64,000 nt of DNA, taken from contig NW_015971547.1 in assembly GCF_000182565.1 (NCBI RefSeq), positions 1 through 64,000 on the forward strand, given 5' to 3'. The position numbers and the translations under genes are program-made. Position 1 is the first letter of the stretch. Every line of letters begins with the position of its first letter. Of the stretch, positions 61,379 through 64,000 are shown piece by piece. Origin of the DNA: Spizellomyces punctatus DAOM BR117 (Eukaryota > Chytridiomycota > Chytridiomycetes > Spizellomycetales > Spizellomycetaceae). Under the pieces are notes generated by a model. The model saw only the letters and a program-made list of their open reading frames with translations. It searched no databases and was not told the DNA's origin.

Positions 61379-64000
61379 TCATCTCTTGGCCAACCCCAGC
61401 ATCTCCTTGTAAGTATCATCTGCGTGCACGCCAGCCCACAGTGGTCCTCGCTCCTGGCACAAGCTCATGCTTTCCACAAAGTACTCTTTCAAAAATGCGG
61501 GATCGAGGTCCATCTTGGAAAGAATCTCACGACAAGATCTATCTGGCCCTTCCTCCGTCTGAAGTTTCAACCGTGGAGTCTTAGTTTTGCGAATGTAGGT
61601 GGGAGGTGGAGGTCCCATTTTATGTACGTCGACAGCGGAGTGTGGTGGATTTACACCATCGTGCGAAGTAGTAGATGGGTTGCCCTTGCGCGCGGAGGTC
61701 GATGGCTGACGTGGTCGCTTGGTATTCGTAGGCGGATGATACTCCATATCGATCTCTTCTTCCGGCACCGGTGCCCAGATGGTTGGTGGGAGTTGGGGTA
61801 CTTTTCGGCCACTTTTAGTCTTCAGCCACAGGAGGATGAATATTCCCTTTCATACAAATAGTGCAGATGAGGACCAAACACGCACCTGTACCATCTTCCT
61901 TTTGGCGGTAGTGGGTGTCGTAGCGCTTGGTGATATCATCGCCTCCGTTTTGATCGACTTCCGTCGTGATGATCGTGGTTCCAACGCCAAGTCAGAAGAT
62001 TTCACTTTCTTGGATGGGGTGATCGCAGACAGTACTTCTTCCGCAACTCTTTTTACGCCTCTTCGGATTTTTCCAACAATGTCTCGTTTGAACAGAGCCT
62101 GAATCCGAAAGGAAATGTCAATAAAAGCAGAGTCTAGCACAGTCAAACAAGGCCTTTACCGGAGGAGGCTCCACTACGAATTTGTTATCCTTGAACATGG
62201 GACCAGTTGGGTACTGCTTATCGTAAACAAGAACATTAGAATGTCGGTGTTCTAAATAGTGCCCTTGTTCACACACGAAGATAATGTCTCCGGTAGGAAT
62301 GGGGAACGGAATTGGTTTGCTGCTGTCCCATCGTTTGAGGCAGTTCAAGCAGTTGCAGTTGTGATTGCATTTCGGGCATACCCAGTTTCGGTCCTAGATT
62401 ACACCACAATGAAAAGCCCTTTCAGTGGACGGTAAAAACTACATGTTGGGTCAGCAATCATACCTTTTTGACATCAAAGAGCCGGAGACCAAATCTGTTC
62501 CAGAGACACCGCGCACAGTAAGGTGTTCCGCAAGCGTCAGACGCGAAAGTCCTGCAATCAGGTTCCACCGGTAAGCTGAAGTTGCACAAAGGTCTTTCCT
62601 GTACACTCTCAATCTCACCATGGAGGCGACCCCACCGAAGAACGACAAGCGTGACAGCATTTTGATCTGGCATGCTCTCTCTACTTGACCAAAGGGATTA
62701 GCATGCCTAATGAAACCATTCAATGCAGACTACACGAACCCCAGTGCGGAAAAGATATATATGATATGCGATAGTGGCGGTTGGCAGAACATTGCTCGAG
62801 CCATTAAAGATCCTAACCAAATATGGTAAGGTACAAACGATTCCAAACGGAGGCTCTGAGCGGAGGTAGCAACTCACCCCTCTATCCACTCTTTGGAGAG
62901 ATGCCCTTCGGGTGATTTACAAATGCGATTGTACGCTTTTACAGCTTCCTCCAATTGGCTCTTCAATGTTTGCATAGGGAGATACTGATGAAAGGTCATG
63001 GCCTTTTCGTGAGGGCAACTCCGACCACGTGCGTAACACCCCAGACATATATCAAACTCGTCTTCTAGCTCAATTTGGGAGCGGTTCTCCTGCTCATTTT
63101 TCCCAACAATCGTAGCTGTGGAAGAATTTGACTCCTTCATTGATATCGCTGGAGTGGACGTCGGAGCCCTGTTTTCAGTGCTAACTTGCTTGACAGTGCT
63201 GCTGTTGTCTACTTGGCCATTCCCAACAAAGGAGGTACCGTTAGCATTTGGCTCGTCAGGTTTCTTGTTACGGTCCCTGCGGACCCGCTGTATCCTAGGC
63301 TCGCCATGACTAGATGCTGTAGCGTCATCGTTCTCTGGTATTGGCGGAAGTGGGCTGTTGTTGGCTTCAGCTTGTTCGCTACCGTTGGTGACTTCCAGTG
63401 TAGAATTCTTGGCCGTTAACAGGCCTTCCTGCGCGACTGTGCCATTTCGATTGGCCTTCCTGGGTGATGTTGAAGGTGCATGACTTTGCGAATCGCTTTC
63501 CATAGGACTGAAGATCTGGCCAAACGGGTTACCCTTGATTGGTTCGATTATTCCCGTTTGAGCTCTCTTTCTGTTCATCAAAATATGCTCGATATCCACA
63601 GTCTGAACTTCAGATCTTCGTGCATTTTGCGGAAGAGCAGAGGCAACCTCTTCCCCCTTTCCGGATACGTCAGGTAGGTGAGCACATTTTATACAGGTAA
63701 AGCCCCGATTCCAAATGTCTGCTCGACAAAAATCACATGTCCGAGAATGCGGTTGATCTGCATCGCTCCACCGGGTTGGTAGATGTTCAGGCGACCCCTC
63801 TATCCATTCCTCCTTCACCACGGCGGCAAAGCACTCGATTACAGATCTAAAGTCCTCAACAGATCTTTCGTCAGGTCCGTTTTGCATGTCCACAGCTTTT
63901 TTTGTCATCGAGAGCAAAGTATTGTGTACGAGTGCTTTGATACGATATATCTCAGGCCGCATGTGCGCCTGATATTCGGCAAGAACTCGATCCACGCATC
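61379..64000 (-). CDS. zf-4CXXC_R1 zinc-finger protein, 5' part beyond the window
   Basis: The gene enters from the right edge. Visible exons are at least 64000-62878, about 62677-62464 (zinc finger), 62393-62160, 62098-61886 and 61819-61379. The first has a split Cys-rich module: CDFCRADIWNRGFTCIKCAH, a long Ser/Asn-rich insertion, then DICLGCYARGRSCPHE. The later exons form a zf-4CXXC_R1 domain: CCHACR, GTPYCARCLWNRFGL, and, after an intron, NWVCPKCNHNCNCLNCLKR. Basic and Pro-rich segments follow. zf-4CXXC_R1 occurs in CDCA7-type proteins and in fungal JmjC-type chromatin proteins; the C-terminal exons hold no JmjC domain, which could lie upstream outside the window. A nuclear chromatin role is likely but inferred. 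The zinc-finger exon has a frame change near 62613-62650, from either a 37-nt intron or a one-base fault. Confidence 0.75.

Overview
This window looks like nuclear DNA of an early-diverging fungus, most likely a chytrid. That is inferred from content, not from a database match. Spliceosomal introns are abundant and short (about 53-89 nt, GT...AG, with a TACTAAC-like branch site visible in one). The core genes are plainly fungal or eukaryotic: ATP2, PFAS/ADE6, MCM2, PKR1, an FMO and a GT61 glycosyltransferase. A stand-alone TKL kinase, a 7-TM orphan and F-box/ankyrin genes are of the kind I associate with chytrid gene families.

Left accessory zone (1-15.8 kb). It is gene-poor and dominated by decayed F-box/ankyrin genes. 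One nearly intact + copy (2161-4264) is broken by two single-base frameshifts. A badly degraded paralogue lies in inverted orientation (about 7041-8870), and further coding debris sits at 9.5-10.8 kb. Intact genes here are a UPF0585/METTL26-type methyltransferase (11825-12776, -) and a 7-TM protein (13211-14119, -).

Middle zone (15.8-34.8 kb). An intronless 814-codon orphan (15837-18281, +) and a gene with tiny exons (19213-20172, +) are followed by the most striking feature. This is a compact block of three very large, intron-poor genes of unknown function. Gene A (20263-24326, -, 1332 aa) diverges from gene B (24790-27875, +, about 1000 aa), and B converges on gene C (28253-34823, -, 2139 aa). 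Gene C begins with a ComEC-like metallo-beta-lactamase fold and ends with what I recognise as a DUF6603-type region. I recall related A- and B-type proteins from bacteria and other fungi, so the block is a candidate horizontally acquired or conserved multi-protein system. A 290-bp assembly gap (27906-28195) lies between B and C.

Right housekeeping zone (35.5-64 kb). In order: a small multi-TM protein (+), a 105-aa orphan (-), a GT61 glycosyltransferase (+), ATP2 (-, 6 exons), a TKL kinase (-, 8 exons including a 13-nt microexon), PFAS/ADE6 (-, intronless), a 4-TM protein (+), MCM2 (+, 12 exons, the first being only the ATG), PKR1 (-), a DUF4112 membrane protein (+), an FMO (+, 8 exons) and the 3' part of a zf-4CXXC_R1 zinc-finger protein that runs off the right edge (-). 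Exon joins were worked out by hand from GT/AG sites and reading phase. Those for ATP2, the kinase, MCM2, the FMO, PKR1, METTL26-like and gene A all close in frame.
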